Origin: Flavobacterium fluviatile
Lineage (GTDB): Bacteria > Bacteroidota > Bacteroidia > Flavobacteriales > Flavobacteriaceae
Assembly (NCBI RefSeq): GCF_010645065.1
Contig: NZ_JAADZW010000016.1
Location: 62,001-126,000 of the forward strand
DNA length: 64,000 nucleotides
Direction: 5' to 3'
A program made the position numbers and the translations under genes. Shown here in pieces: positions 1 through 8,661 of this stretch; position 1 is the stretch's first letter, and each line of letters starts with the position of its first letter. Under the pieces are notes generated by a model, which saw only the letters and a list, made by a program, of their open reading frames with translations, ran no database searches and was not told where the DNA came from.

Positions 1-530
1 ATCTGATTCGCCAGAAATCCTACCGAAAGGCCTTTTCCCTGATGCATAATTAAGATACTTGGCCCCAGTCCGAACTTTTGTGTTCCCAGAAGTTTATCTG
101 TAGCTGTTGGAATCAAAAATGCCGGTCCGTATCCTGTAATAAGTTTTTTGGGTTTAGGAGCAAAAAAAGCTGTGACTGTAGCATCGCTTAGTCCAAACTC
201 ATGTGTGTTTTCACCAGTAATATTCCTTTGATCCACAACAGGAAGAATATAACGGGTAATCAAATCTAAGTTATCGCTGAGCTTAAAAGGAATTACCGGT
301 TGTACATTAATCACATACTTCGAACCATTAAAAGCGCCTATTCCATAATTTAAATTATTTTGAAGAGGCACACTAATTAAACTCGCCACCGGATTTGCCA
401 GTTTGTCTGCAAGCTCCTGAGCACTATTTCCCGGTTTTTCAGGTTCTTCCTGAGCATAAGAATTGAAACTTAAAATAAAAAAAAGTTTAAACAAAAGGCA
501 TTTAAAAACTTTATACGTGATAGATTTCAT
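1..530 (-). CDS. Outer-membrane transporter-like protein, N-terminal part
   Basis: The gene reads leftward off the window edge, so only the first 176 codons are present. It starts MKSITYKVFKCLLFKLFF and has a signal peptide of about 25 residues ending near FNSYA/QEE. The mature part has short hydrophobic and polar alternations (LANPVASLISVPLQNN, ITRYILPVV, ITGYGPAFLIPTA) typical of a beta-barrel. From memory it resembles Bacteroidota proteins annotated as 'transporter' or 'neuromedin U'. The substrate cannot be told. The next gene on the same strand begins 89 bp upstream, so the two may be cotranscribed. The stop codon is outside the window. Confidence 0.6.
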   Translation of the reverse strand, partial: MKSITYKVFKCLLFKLFFILSFNSYAQEEPEKPGNSAQELADKLANPVASLISVPLQNNLNYGIGAFNGSKYVINVQPVIPFKLSDNLDLITRYILPVVDQRNITGENTHEFGLSDATVTAFFAPKPKKLITGYGPAFLIPTATDKLLGTQKFGLGPSILIMHQGKGLSVGFLANQ

Positions 531-619
531 ATTTTCAATTTAAAGATTCTTGATTTAGATTAAAATGAAACAACTAAAACAATGAAAGTTGTTTCACTTT
601 AATCACTAACTAACTCAAT

Positions 620-1639
620 CTAATTATCTGAAAAAACTTTTTTCCAGTCTTTTTTCATGTCCACAACGTGCCATTTATTTTTTGCTGCCGTATTTAACGA
701 AAGATTTGATTTTTCCTGATAATAGGTCTCTCTGATAGAATCATTGTGATTGACAATCAGCTGAAAGGAGGGATATTTATTTCCCTGAGAAAATTTCAGC
801 ATAGCAAGGTCTCCTTCTCCTCCCTCATTTCCACAGGCAAAAGCGGGACGCTGACCAATATGCAATTGTATGGCAACAGGCTTCCCTTCTTTATCATCAA
901 AATGACTTAAATCGGATTCCCGAATAATTACATTTTTTTCAGGATCATATTTATATTTAAATGAGGTTCCCACAACCTGCTCTTTTGGAATTCCGTAGAA
1001 ATCGGCAGAAATACCACGTATCACCTCTACTGTGCCGCCTGATACGATAAAAGTTTTAAAACCATTTGCCCTTAAATAGTTTAGCAATTCTAATTGAGGC
1101 TGATAGCGTATTTGCTTTAGAGGAACATTTCTTCCCGGAACTTTTGCTTGGGCAAAAAAAGCTTTGATGGAATTTTCAAATTCATCCTCTGTCATCCCGG
1201 TATGTGTAGCTCCAACAAGCTCTATAATAGCTTTCATCCCTCCTTTTTCAAAATAAGCTTTGTCTTTTTCAACCACTGCTTTAAAAGGCTGTTTTTTGGC
1301 CAGTTCGGGATTGGCCTTAACCATTTGCTCTACCTGATAAAAGGCAAATAATTCCTGAGGCAGGGGTTTCTCTGACCAAAGTGTTCCATCATTATCAAAA
1401 GTTGCAATTCTGCTTTCAACCGGAATAAAATCAGGGCTTCCTTCTTTTGTTACTTTTTCAACATAAGCAATGATATCTTTTTTCAGAGTACCATCGTTCC
1501 AGCTTGGTAACGGATCAGGGCTTGTTGCCACTGTTGTTGTACTATCTATAGTATCTGTACTTGTTGAATGGATTTCGCTTTTTTTACAGGAAATAAATAA
1601 CAAAATCAAAACCGGTATTATAAATGCTTTTTTTTTCAT
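620..1639 (-). CDS. HAD-superfamily phosphatase, lipoprotein
   Basis: The protein has 339 aa. The N-terminus is a lipoprotein signal (hydrophobic run, then FISC with lipid Cys18), so the enzyme is probably anchored outside the inner membrane. After a Ser/Thr-rich linker comes HAD motif I, FDNDGTLW, with nucleophile Asp82 and acid Asp84. Motif II is the FIVSGGT segment near residue 200. The motif-IV acidic residues are in the EGGEGD segment. This pattern matches phosphoserine-phosphatase-like HAD proteins of Bacteroidota. The true substrate is unknown; a general periplasmic phosphomonoesterase role is inferred. It lies upstream of the partial outer-membrane protein on the same strand. Confidence 0.75.
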   Translation of the reverse strand: MKKKAFIIPVLILLFISCKKSEIHSTSTDTIDSTTTVATSPDPLPSWNDGTLKKDIIAYVEKVTKEGSPDFIPVESRIATFDNDGTLWSEKPLPQELFAFYQVEQMVKANPELAKKQPFKAVVEKDKAYFEKGGMKAIIELVGATHTGMTEDEFENSIKAFFAQAKVPGRNVPLKQIRYQPQLELLNYLRANGFKTFIVSGGTVEVIRGISADFYGIPKEQVVGTSFKYKYDPEKNVIIRESDLSHFDDKEGKPVAIQLHIGQRPAFACGNEGGEGDLAMLKFSQGNKYPSFQLIVNHNDSIRETYYQEKSNLSLNTAAKNKWHVVDMKKDWKKVFSDN

Positions 1640-1937
1640 AACAAAAATTAGAAAATATTACTAAAAAGTTTCAGCTGATGTATATTCCAATACCCTCAAA
1701 ATTAAATAATAAAGAGTTTAAGTAATCTTTTTACAGCTGCTGAATTAGTTGCATATTATAAAATGAAACATCAAAAAGACATTATTTTGCTGTTTTGTAT
1801 ATAATTGGATAAAAATTAAACTTTGCTTCTTTAAATTAAAGAACTTTTTTTAAACACTATTCTTAAAATTTGAATTAAATATTGTGAATGGCACTAAGAA
1901 GAAATAACTTTACAAATACCTAATTATAAAAAACAAG

Positions 1938-2645
1938 ATGTTACATAAAAATAAAATACCTGATTTAAAAGTAATTGCATTTGATGCTGATGATACTCTG
2001 TTTGTGAACGAACCTTATTTTCAGGAAACAGAACATAAGTTTTGCGCCCTTATGGAGGATTATCTTTCACATCAGGGAATTTCTCAGGAATTGTTTAAAA
2101 TCGAAATAGCAAATCTGCCTTTATACGGTTACGGAATTAAAGGGTATATTTTGTCGATGATTGAGGCTGCGATGACGATTTCGAACAATACAATTCCGGT
2201 TGAAGTCATTGAAAAAATCATCCAGTACGGAAAAGAACTGCTGGAAAAACCTATCGAACTTTTAGACGGAATAGAAGAAACATTACAGGCTTTGCACGGA
2301 AAATACAAACTCGTTGTAGCCACAAAAGGCGATCTGAAAGACCAGCACAGCAAATTACACCGTTCGGGTCTTGGACATTATTTTCACCATATCGAAGTCA
2401 TGTCAGACAAACAGGAAATTGATTATCAGAAATTGTTAGGACGTTTAGAAATTCAGCCGCATGAATTTTTGATGATTGGAAATTCGCTAAAATCAGATGT
2501 ATTGCCGGTTTTAGGGATTGGAGGTTATGCAGTTCATATTCCGTTTCATACGACCTGGGAACATGAAAAAATCAATCATAAAGTAGAACACGAGCATTTT
2601 AGTTCCTTCGAAACCATTGCAGAGGTTGTACCTAATTTACTATAA
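1938..2645 (+). CDS. HAD family hydrolase (cytosolic)
   Basis: The protein has 235 aa and no signal peptide. HAD motif I is AFDADDTLF, with Asp16 and Asp18 as nucleophile and acid. An alpha-helical cap follows (about residues 25-110). Motif II is VVATKG, motif III Lys is near DKQEIDYQK, and motif IV is MIGNSLKSDV. This is the layout of subfamily I HAD phosphatases of the YjjG/Gph type. The substrate is unknown. Its stop codon overlaps the start of the next gene by one base (TAATG), so the two are translationally coupled. Upstream, 1640-1937 is AT-rich and holds no other gene. Confidence 0.8.
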   Translation: MLHKNKIPDLKVIAFDADDTLFVNEPYFQETEHKFCALMEDYLSHQGISQELFKIEIANLPLYGYGIKGYILSMIEAAMTISNNTIPVEVIEKIIQYGKELLEKPIELLDGIEETLQALHGKYKLVVATKGDLKDQHSKLHRSGLGHYFHHIEVMSDKQEIDYQKLLGRLEIQPHEFLMIGNSLKSDVLPVLGIGGYAVHIPFHTTWEHEKINHKVEHEHFSSFETIAEVVPNLL

Positions 2646-3274
2646 TGAAAACCCTTTTAGACTTAGAAAACTGGAACAGAAAAGAACATTTTGAGCATTT
2701 CAGCAAAATGGAGGAACCCTTTTTTGGGGTAACCGTCGAAATTGATTGTACAAAAGCCTATCAAACTGCGAAAAAGCTGAAGACTTCTTTTTTTATCTTT
2801 TATCTCCATAAAACTCTGGTAGCGGTAAATTCGATTGAAAATTTTAAATACCGAATTGCTGAAAATCAAATTTACATTCATGGCCGCGTAGATGTTTCTG
2901 CTACAATTGGCCGTAAAGATGGCACTTTCGGGTTTTCATTAATGGAATACAATCCGGCTTTTAAGATTTTTGAAAAGAATGCTTATGCTGAAATTGAACG
3001 TATCCAAAATACTAACGGACTTTTTACCAGATCATTTGATGATGATAACCTGATTCATTTTTCGGCAATTCCATGGTTAAATTTTACTTCGATTTCGCAT
3101 GCACGCAGTTATTCTTATCCGGACAGCTGCCCTAAAATTTCTTTTGGAAAAATGATGACTTCAGAAAACGGGAAAAAAACCATGCCAATGTCTGTACATG
3201 TACATCACGGATTGATGGACGGTTTGCATGTTGGTCAGTTTGTTGATCTTTTTCAGGAATTTATGGACCAATAG
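2645..3274 (+). CDS. Chloramphenicol acetyltransferase-like acyltransferase
   Basis: The protein has 209 aa, close to the usual CAT length of about 215. The C-terminus carries the CAT signature HHGLMDGLHVG, in which His188 is the catalytic base and Asp192 the structural Asp. The N-terminus (WNRKEHFEHFSKMEEPFFGVT) also resembles CAT. It starts within the stop codon of the HAD gene (TAATG). The family transfers acetyl from acetyl-CoA to a hydroxyl. Real drug resistance cannot be claimed, since many chromosomal CAT-like proteins have other acceptors and key chloramphenicol-binding residues were not checked by alignment. Confidence 0.8.
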   Translation: MKTLLDLENWNRKEHFEHFSKMEEPFFGVTVEIDCTKAYQTAKKLKTSFFIFYLHKTLVAVNSIENFKYRIAENQIYIHGRVDVSATIGRKDGTFGFSLMEYNPAFKIFEKNAYAEIERIQNTNGLFTRSFDDDNLIHFSAIPWLNFTSISHARSYSYPDSCPKISFGKMMTSENGKKTMPMSVHVHHGLMDGLHVGQFVDLFQEFMDQ

Positions 3275-3324
3275 CAATAAACTGAATAACAAATAATTGG
3301 AATGATTTTTGGAGGCAAAAACAT

Positions 3325-4803
3325 ATGAAAAAACTACTACTTCTTTTCTGTGTCTTTTATAATACGGTCCTGCTAAGCCAGACGGTATTGAATTCTTTTT
3401 CCTTAAATCTGAACACACCTTTAGAAAATGGTCAGATTATCAATATTGAAGATGTAAAAACCAACGACATCTATGTTTTTGCATCAGATAAAGAATATAT
3501 TAATATCTTAAAATACAATAAATCACTTTTTCTAAAAAGTCAATTTAAAGATTCTATAAAAAATATCAGAGAGAGGACTTTAATCGGTCATAGTATCAGC
3601 GATGACGGGAATCCGCTTCTTTACTGGGCAACCAATAATTTAAGAAACATCCGGATTATTAAATATCATCTGGAAACAAAAACGTCAAAATCTTTAAATT
3701 TCGATTTACCTCCAAATACAGAATATATTATTACCACTTTCCAGAAAAACAATATGTTTTATATGCTGTGCAAGGAAACCAACCAACAGCATCTGTTACT
3801 TTATGAGTTTAACAACGGAAAGGCCGAAGTGAAAATGTTTGATTTATCCGGAATTCTGTTTCAGAATGACAAAGGACAGAATCTGGCTTTCAAAACTATG
3901 ATCCGATATTATCCTATTGAAAAAATGGACACGGAAAATTTTAATTCGTTAGACAAAACGGTTAATAAAACCAAGATGTATGTATCAAATGACCATATTT
4001 TTTTGACATTTGATTATAGCTTAAAAAAGACACATGTTTTAGATCTGAATCTTATTACTACTGATGTTACCGAAAAGAATTTTAATCAGCCTGTTTCTAA
4101 AGCATCATCCAAAACTTCAAATTCTTTTTTTTATGAAAACAAACTATTTCAAATAAACATAAATAAAGAAGAACTTTTGCTGGATATTAAAGATTTTGAT
4201 TCAGGTAAAACGCTTAAAAGTGTGGCAGTATCAAAAAAAGATTCAATTGATTTTAAAAACTCCCCTTTCTTAGTTCAGATAAATGATAAAAAACCTCAGG
4301 AAATAAAAACCACGGCCAAGTTTTTAAAACAGTTATCAGCATTAAATACCGGAATCTCAGTTTTTAAAAATAAGACAAATACTTTTATATCATTGGGTGG
4401 ATTCGCAGAGTATCAGTTTTCTGGTTATGACTATATCCAGACGAATTTACTGGCAGACTTTTTTGACAATGATTATGGCGGCTATTCTGAATATTCAAGT
4501 AAAATGGCCTATTTTGATACTATGCTCAATCAGGATTTAGAATTTGTAAAAAGCAAACAATCAGAACCTTTGGCTATTGATAATCTTTTCTATTATTTAA
4601 ATACCAATAAAAACATTTCGCTGCACAATATTCTTAAACTAAAAAATTACTACATTTTGGGCTATTATGATGTGGTTTCAGGGCAATACATCATGCGGAA
4701 ATTTACAGACGGGTATTATTACGAAGAAAGAAATCCGATTATCAACAAAGCTTCACTTTCAAAACCTTATCAGTTTGGAAACCTTAAATTTTCTAAGAAT
4801 TAA
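3325..4803 (+). CDS. Secreted protein of unknown function
   Basis: I do not recognise a named family. The protein has 492 aa and starts with a type I signal peptide (MKKLLLLFCVFYNTVLLSQ). The mature part is rich in Asn, Lys, Tyr and Phe and in predicted beta strands (YIITTFQKNNMFYMLCKE, HLLLYEFNNGKAEVKMF). The recurring strand pattern could be a beta-propeller-like fold, but that is only an inference. It follows the CAT-like gene by 50 bp and precedes ferritin by 80 bp on the same strand. It is probably periplasmic or surface exposed. Confidence 0.6.
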   Translation: MKKLLLLFCVFYNTVLLSQTVLNSFSLNLNTPLENGQIINIEDVKTNDIYVFASDKEYINILKYNKSLFLKSQFKDSIKNIRERTLIGHSISDDGNPLLYWATNNLRNIRIIKYHLETKTSKSLNFDLPPNTEYIITTFQKNNMFYMLCKETNQQHLLLYEFNNGKAEVKMFDLSGILFQNDKGQNLAFKTMIRYYPIEKMDTENFNSLDKTVNKTKMYVSNDHIFLTFDYSLKKTHVLDLNLITTDVTEKNFNQPVSKASSKTSNSFFYENKLFQININKEELLLDIKDFDSGKTLKSVAVSKKDSIDFKNSPFLVQINDKKPQEIKTTAKFLKQLSALNTGISVFKNKTNTFISLGGFAEYQFSGYDYIQTNLLADFFDNDYGGYSEYSSKMAYFDTMLNQDLEFVKSKQSEPLAIDNLFYYLNTNKNISLHNILKLKNYYILGYYDVVSGQYIMRKFTDGYYYEERNPIINKASLSKPYQFGNLKFSKN

Positions 4804-4883
4804 CCAAAAATGTTATTTATGTTTTGGGGAAGCCCAAAAATGTTTTGAATTATTTTGGTTAATTTTACAAAAAAGAACACATT

Positions 4884-5402
4884 ATGCTATCAAAAAATAT
4901 TGAAACGGCTTTAAACAAGCAAATTCGCATAGAAGCAGAATCTTCACAAACGTATCTTTCAATGGCTTGCTGGGCTGAGGTACACGGATTAGAAGGAATC
5001 GCCCAGTTTATGTACACTCAGTCAGACGAAGAGCGTGCACACATGCTTAAACTGGTAAAATATGTTAACGAACGTGGCGGACACGCACAGATTACAGATC
5101 TGAAAGCACCCAGAATATCGTATTCAACTTTCAAAGAAATGTTTGAGGAGCTTTACAATCATGAACTTTTTGTTTCTAAATCGATCAACGAATTGGTACA
5201 CATCACTTTTGAAGAAAAAGATTATGCTACACATAATTTCTTACAATGGTATGTTTCTGAACAAATCGAAGAAGAAGCTACAGCCAAATCTATTTTAGAC
5301 AAAATCAACTTAATTGGTGAAGACAAGGGCGGACTTTACTTGTTTGACCGTGACATTCAGCAGTTAACCGTTACAAGCTCAATTGCAATTAATCCGAAAT
5401 AA
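4884..5402 (+). CDS. ftnA: Non-heme ferritin
   Basis: The 172-aa cytosolic protein stores iron as a 24-mer, oxidising Fe(II) at a dinuclear centre. The ferroxidase residues fall at the same numbers as in E. coli FtnA: Glu17, Tyr24, Glu50 and His53 (in SDEERAHM), and Glu residues near 94 and 126-130 (SEQIEEEATAK). No heme-ligand Met typical of bacterioferritin is seen. Length and start are normal. It sits ahead of a small Cys-rich protein. Iron storage fits with the heme and metal-uptake genes elsewhere in the window, but no Fur or DtxR box was found directly upstream. Confidence 0.92.
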   Translation: MLSKNIETALNKQIRIEAESSQTYLSMACWAEVHGLEGIAQFMYTQSDEERAHMLKLVKYVNERGGHAQITDLKAPRISYSTFKEMFEELYNHELFVSKSINELVHITFEEKDYATHNFLQWYVSEQIEEEATAKSILDKINLIGEDKGGLYLFDRDIQQLTVTSSIAINPK

Positions 5403-5448
5403 AAAAGTTAAAGTTTATTTAGAATATGTAAAAATAACTTTTTTCTAT

Positions 5449-5456
5449 TATATTTG
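5449..5456 (+). promoter_or_regulatory. Bacteroidota-type -7 box for the small Cys-rich gene
   Basis: TATATTTG matches the Bacteroidota -7 consensus TAnnTTTG. It lies 26 bp before the proposed TTG start at 5482, downstream of the ferritin stop. This suggests the small gene has its own promoter. Confidence 0.5.
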
Positions 5457-5481
5457 TCTCTGTTTTTAATACAGAGGAAAA

Positions 5482-5667
5482 TTGGGCAAGAAAGAAAAAG
5501 ACAAGGACAAGAAAAAGGATAAAAAGAAAAAGAAAAACAAAGATATCCTTGATAAAATCAAGAAGATTGAAAACTGTAAATCTTCTTGCTGTGAGAAATA
5601 TAAAAAAAGTGAAAAGAAGCGCTGCTCACGCTGTCCAATGTTTGATTTATTCAAAAAGACTGCTTAA
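5482..5667 (+). CDS. Lys/Cys-rich small protein, possible metal binder
   Basis: The 61-residue protein begins at TTG, the first plausible start after a purine-rich AGAGGAAA stretch. Residues 3-20 are almost all Lys with a few Asp. A helix follows (DILDKIKKIE). The C-terminal third has five cysteines, Cys32, Cys36, Cys37, Cys48 and Cys51, arranged C-x3-CC-x10-C-x2-C, followed by PMFDLF. The Cys pattern suggests zinc or iron-sulfur binding, and the Lys tail suggests nucleic-acid or membrane contact. Both are inferences. A promoter-like box lies upstream and a strong terminator directly downstream, so it looks like a complete transcription unit. No named family is recognised. Confidence 0.6.
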   Translation: MGKKEKDKDKKKDKKKKKNKDILDKIKKIENCKSSCCEKYKKSEKKRCSRCPMFDLFKKTA

Positions 5668-5678
5668 CAAAATATACA

Positions 5679-5711
5679 AAAACCCACCAGATTTCTTTGG
5701 TGGGTTTTTTA
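5679..5711 (+). terminator. Rho-independent terminator after the small Cys-rich gene
   Basis: The stem AACCCACCA/TGGTGGGTT is a perfect 9 bp with an 8-nt loop and is followed by a T run. It lies just after the stop at 5667. Confidence 0.85.
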
Positions 5712-5757
5712 GTTTTAAATTGCGGTCACTTTCTGATTTTAAAAGACTAAAATTTAT

Positions 5758-6450
5758 ATGGAAAACCAAATCCTGATTCCCCAATCTGCTCTTGATTTTT
5801 TACAGCTGCTGAAAGAAAATAATAACAAACCCTGGTTCGAAGCACATAAACAGGAATATCTAACCGAGTTAAATCATATTGAAACTTTTGCAGAGGCTTT
5901 GCTTCACGAACTTTCTAAAACAGATGTTATGGAAACTAAATCAGGTAAAAAAAGTGTTTACCGAATTTATCGTGATATTCGTTTTTCTAAAGATAAAACA
6001 CCTTTTAAAACTTTTTGGGGAGGCAGTTATACACGTGCAACAGCTTCAAGACGCGGTGGTTACTATTTTCATCTTGAAAAAGGAAACAGCTTTTTTGCAG
6101 GCGGTTTTTGGGGACCGAATGCGGCAGATCTAAAACGCATCCGGGCTGAATTTGATCATGATCCGGAATCATTTCAAAAAATATTAAATTCAAAAACTTT
6201 TAGAAATACTTTTGGTACTTTGCAGGGCGAGCAGCTCAAAACAGCTCCAAAAGGTTTTGACATCAATCATAAAGCCATTGATTTATTACGATTTAAACAG
6301 TTTTTGATTATAAGGCGATTTAGTGATGATGAAGTATTGAGTCCACAATTTTTGGGACAGGCATTGGAAACCATGCAGAGCATGAGACCATTTTTTGATT
6401 ATATGAGTGAAATACTTACTACTGATATTAATGGCGCTTCGATATTGTAA
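5758..6450 (+). CDS. DUF2461 / TIGR02453 family protein
   Basis: The 230-aa protein covers the whole length of the DUF2461 family. Family hallmarks are the N-terminal FLQLLKENNNKPWFEAHK, the central YRIYRDIRFSKDKTPFKT, the GGYYFHLE segment and the GFWGPNAADLKRIR segment. The family is widespread but has no established biochemical function. There is no signal peptide, so it is cytosolic. It converges with the ssb gene, with a shared hairpin terminator between them. Confidence 0.85.
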   Translation: MENQILIPQSALDFLQLLKENNNKPWFEAHKQEYLTELNHIETFAEALLHELSKTDVMETKSGKKSVYRIYRDIRFSKDKTPFKTFWGGSYTRATASRRGGYYFHLEKGNSFFAGGFWGPNAADLKRIRAEFDHDPESFQKILNSKTFRNTFGTLQGEQLKTAPKGFDINHKAIDLLRFKQFLIIRRFSDDEVLSPQFLGQALETMQSMRPFFDYMSEILTTDINGASIL

Positions 6451-6465
6451 TTTTAATTTAAAACG

Positions 6466-6558
6466 GTGAGAGGCTGAGTCCATTCGGCTTGGCTCAGGAT
6501 AAACTTAGTCGAAGCCCTCTCAACGTATAAGCCTTCGACTGCGCTCAGGATGACACTT
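6466..6558. repeat. Dispersed palindromic repeat, family A (AGCCTTCGACT type)
   Basis: Two imperfect inverted arms, GGCTGAGTCCATTCGGCTT and AGCCTTCGACTGCGCTCAGG, flank a short loop. Closely related copies occur at 16129, 18961, 27028 and 43482. All are intergenic and contain the words GCGGAGTCGAAGCC or TTATCCTGAGCGAAGCC. Confidence 0.75.
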
Positions 6559-6577
6559 GTCTAAATTAAAATAGAAA

Positions 6578-6604
6578 CCCCGACAGTTTTTTAGTCTGTC
6601 GGGG
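6578..6604. terminator. Bidirectional terminator between DUF2461 gene and ssb
   Basis: The stem CCCCGACAG/CTGTCGGGG is a perfect 9 bp with a 9-nt loop. It lies between convergent genes. No long U tract follows on the + strand, so termination strength is uncertain. Confidence 0.6.
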
Positions 6605-6630
6605 CTGAAGTTTAACCAACAAATGATATC

Positions 6631-6954
6631 TTATTTACTGAGCAGTAAGATTTCGTTTACCACAACTTCTGTAACGTAGCGTTTCTCGCCGTTTTTATCG
6701 TCGTAACTTCTGTGGGTCAGTTTTCCTTCAACGGCGACTTCTCTTCCTTTTACTACATATTTTTCGATAATTTCGGCTGTTTTGCCCCAGGCAGTGACAC
6801 GATGCCATTCGGTTTGCTCCACTTTTTCACCCTTGTCATTGGTGTATTTCTCGTTGGTAGCAATACTTAAATGCGCTAATTTTCTTCCACTGTCTAATGT
6901 TTTGATTTCAGGGTCATTACCTACGTTACCGATTAATTGTACTTTGTTTTTCAT
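6631..6954 (-). CDS. ssb: Single-stranded DNA-binding protein, short form
   Basis: The 107-aa protein is one OB-fold: MKNKVQLIGNVGNDPEI, then LAHLSIATNE, TEWHRVTAWGKTAEI and VAVEGKLTHRSYDDKNG. It binds single-stranded DNA during replication and repair. It lacks the Gly-rich linker and acidic tail of the main bacterial SSB that recruits partner proteins, ending instead at VNEILLLSK. This suggests an accessory paralogue rather than the replicative SSB. It is transcribed alone, facing the DUF2461 gene. Confidence 0.88.
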   Translation of the reverse strand: MKNKVQLIGNVGNDPEIKTLDSGRKLAHLSIATNEKYTNDKGEKVEQTEWHRVTAWGKTAEIIEKYVVKGREVAVEGKLTHRSYDDKNGEKRYVTEVVVNEILLLSK

Positions 6955-7084
6955 GGCGTATACTATTTTTAAAGGTTTATATAAATTGAATCGTTCGTCA
7001 GATTCAACATTGCAAAGATGCGGTGGCTATCAAAAATTATTCGGTTGGCAACTGTTTACTTTCGGTTGTAACTGTTTGTAACCG

Positions 7085-7114
7085 TTTGTAAATGGAAATT
7101 AATTAGTATATTTG
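7085..7114 (+). promoter_or_regulatory. Bacteroidota-type promoter of the GNAT-nitrilase gene
   Basis: A TTTG (-33 box) at 7085-7088 is followed after 18 bp by TATATTTG (-7 box, consensus TAnnTTTG) at 7107-7114. The gene starts at 7132. The region just upstream repeats the words AACTGTTT and TTGTAACTG. Confidence 0.65.
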
Positions 7115-7131
7115 AGAGAAATCATACAAAA

Positions 7132-8661
7132 ATGCAAACAAAAATCAACAAAGTAGAATTACGGAATTTAGAATTTGATGACTACAAACAGTTAAAAGAT
7201 TCGATGGTAAAATCGTATCCTGAAATGGCTAATTCCTACTGGAGATCTGCGGATATTAAAAAATTGCTTTCTATTTTTCCGGAAGGACAATTGGTTATTC
7301 TGGTCGATGGTGTGGTAGTAGGATCAGCTTTATCTTTGATAGTTGATGAGAAATTAGTTGACAAAAGACATAATTACAAACAAATTGTGGATGACTACAG
7401 TTTTTCAACTCATAATCCGGATGGGGAAATTTTATACGGAATTGATGTCTTCATTCACCCGAATTACCGGGGACTGCGTTTAGGGAGGCGTTTGTATGAT
7501 GCCCGCAAGGAAATGTGCGAGCAACTTAATCTAAAGGCTATTGTTTTTGCCGGAAGGATTCCGAATTATGCGCAGCATTTCAAAAAAATGACGCCGAAAA
7601 ATTATATCGACAAAGTAAAACATAAAGAATTACACGATCCTGTATTGTCATTTCAGCTTAGCAATGACTTTCACGTTTTGCGGATCATCAAAAATTATCT
7701 GGAAGGAGACGAAGAATCCAAAGAATTTGCTGTACTTCTCGAATGGAACAACGTTTATTATGATGAAAGTCCAAAACTGATTAACCTCGCAAAAAGTGTC
7801 ATCCGTCTTGGGCTTGTACAATGGCAGATGCGTCAATTAAACAATCTGGAAGAATTTTTTGAACAGGCTGAGTTTTTCATCGATGTGGTTTCAGGATATG
7901 GCTCTGATTTTGCCCTTTTTCCTGAACTTTTTATTGCGCCATTGATGGCTGACTACAATCATTTGTCTGAAGCTGAAGCTATTCGGGAACTTGCCCGACA
8001 TTCTGATCCCATCAGAAAACGTTTTCAGGAATTGGCTATTTCATACAACATTAATGTTATTACCGGTAGTATGCCTTACTTAGAAAATGGAAATTTGTAT
8101 AATGTTGGTTTTTTATGCAAAAGGGACGGAACTTCTGAAATGTACACCAAAATTCACATCACACCAAACGAAGTGGTGCACTGGGGAATGAAAGGAGGCT
8201 CCCAATTTAAAACCTTCGATACGGATTGCGGAAAAATCGGAATCCTCATTTGTTATGATGTCGAATTCCCGGAACTCTCCAGGTTACTGGCAGACGAGGG
8301 AATGAATATTCTTTTTGTGCCCTTTTTAACTGATACGCAAAATGGTTATACCCGAGTCAAACATTGTTCGCAGGCGCGTGCCATTGAAAATGAATGTTAT
8401 GTGGCGATTGCAGGCTGTGTGGGGAATCTTCCGAAAGTAAATAATATGGATATCCAATATGCACAGGCAGCAGTATTTACGCCTTCGGATTTTGCTTTTC
8501 CGAGCAACGGTATTAAAGCCGAAGCCACTCCAAACACCGAAATGACCCTAATTGTTGATGTGGATTTGAATTTACTGAAAGAATTACATGAACATGGAAG
8601 TGTGCATACGCTGAAAGACAGAAGGACTGATTTGTATGAAGTTAGGAAGATAAATCCTTGA
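7132..8661 (+). CDS. GNAT acetyltransferase / carbon-nitrogen hydrolase fusion
   Basis: The 509-aa protein has two domains. Residues about 10-185 are a GNAT N-acetyltransferase with the acetyl-CoA loop IHPNYRGLRLGRRLY (about 108-122). Residues about 225-500 are a nitrilase-superfamily amidase with the catalytic triad Glu265 (LFPELF), Lys340 (YTKIHI) and Cys374 (LICYDVEFPE). The fusion is a known architecture in bacteria, but the substrates are not established. An amide hydrolase coupled to acetylation of the product is a reasonable inference. It has its own promoter. A short remnant of a GIY-YIG gene and then the tandem repeat array follow directly. Confidence 0.9.
   Translation: MQTKINKVELRNLEFDDYKQLKDSMVKSYPEMANSYWRSADIKKLLSIFPEGQLVILVDGVVVGSALSLIVDEKLVDKRHNYKQIVDDYSFSTHNPDGEILYGIDVFIHPNYRGLRLGRRLYDARKEMCEQLNLKAIVFAGRIPNYAQHFKKMTPKNYIDKVKHKELHDPVLSFQLSNDFHVLRIIKNYLEGDEESKEFAVLLEWNNVYYDESPKLINLAKSVIRLGLVQWQMRQLNNLEEFFEQAEFFIDVVSGYGSDFALFPELFIAPLMADYNHLSEAEAIRELARHSDPIRKRFQELAISYNINVITGSMPYLENGNLYNVGFLCKRDGTSEMYTKIHITPNEVVHWGMKGGSQFKTFDTDCGKIGILICYDVEFPELSRLLADEGMNILFVPFLTDTQNGYTRVKHCSQARAIENECYVAIAGCVGNLPKVNNMDIQYAQAAVFTPSDFAFPSNGIKAEATPNTEMTLIVDVDLNLLKELHEHGSVHTLKDRRTDLYEVRKINP

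Noticed and set aside
2645..3274. CAT-like gene as a chloramphenicol resistance determinant
   Set aside because: The HHxxxDG signature is shared by many non-resistance acyltransferases and no mobile context is present; no claim can be made.
4667..4903. 78-aa reading frame across the end of the 3325 gene and the ferritin start
   Set aside because: It overlaps both neighbours and has no recognisable features; it is a frame shadow.
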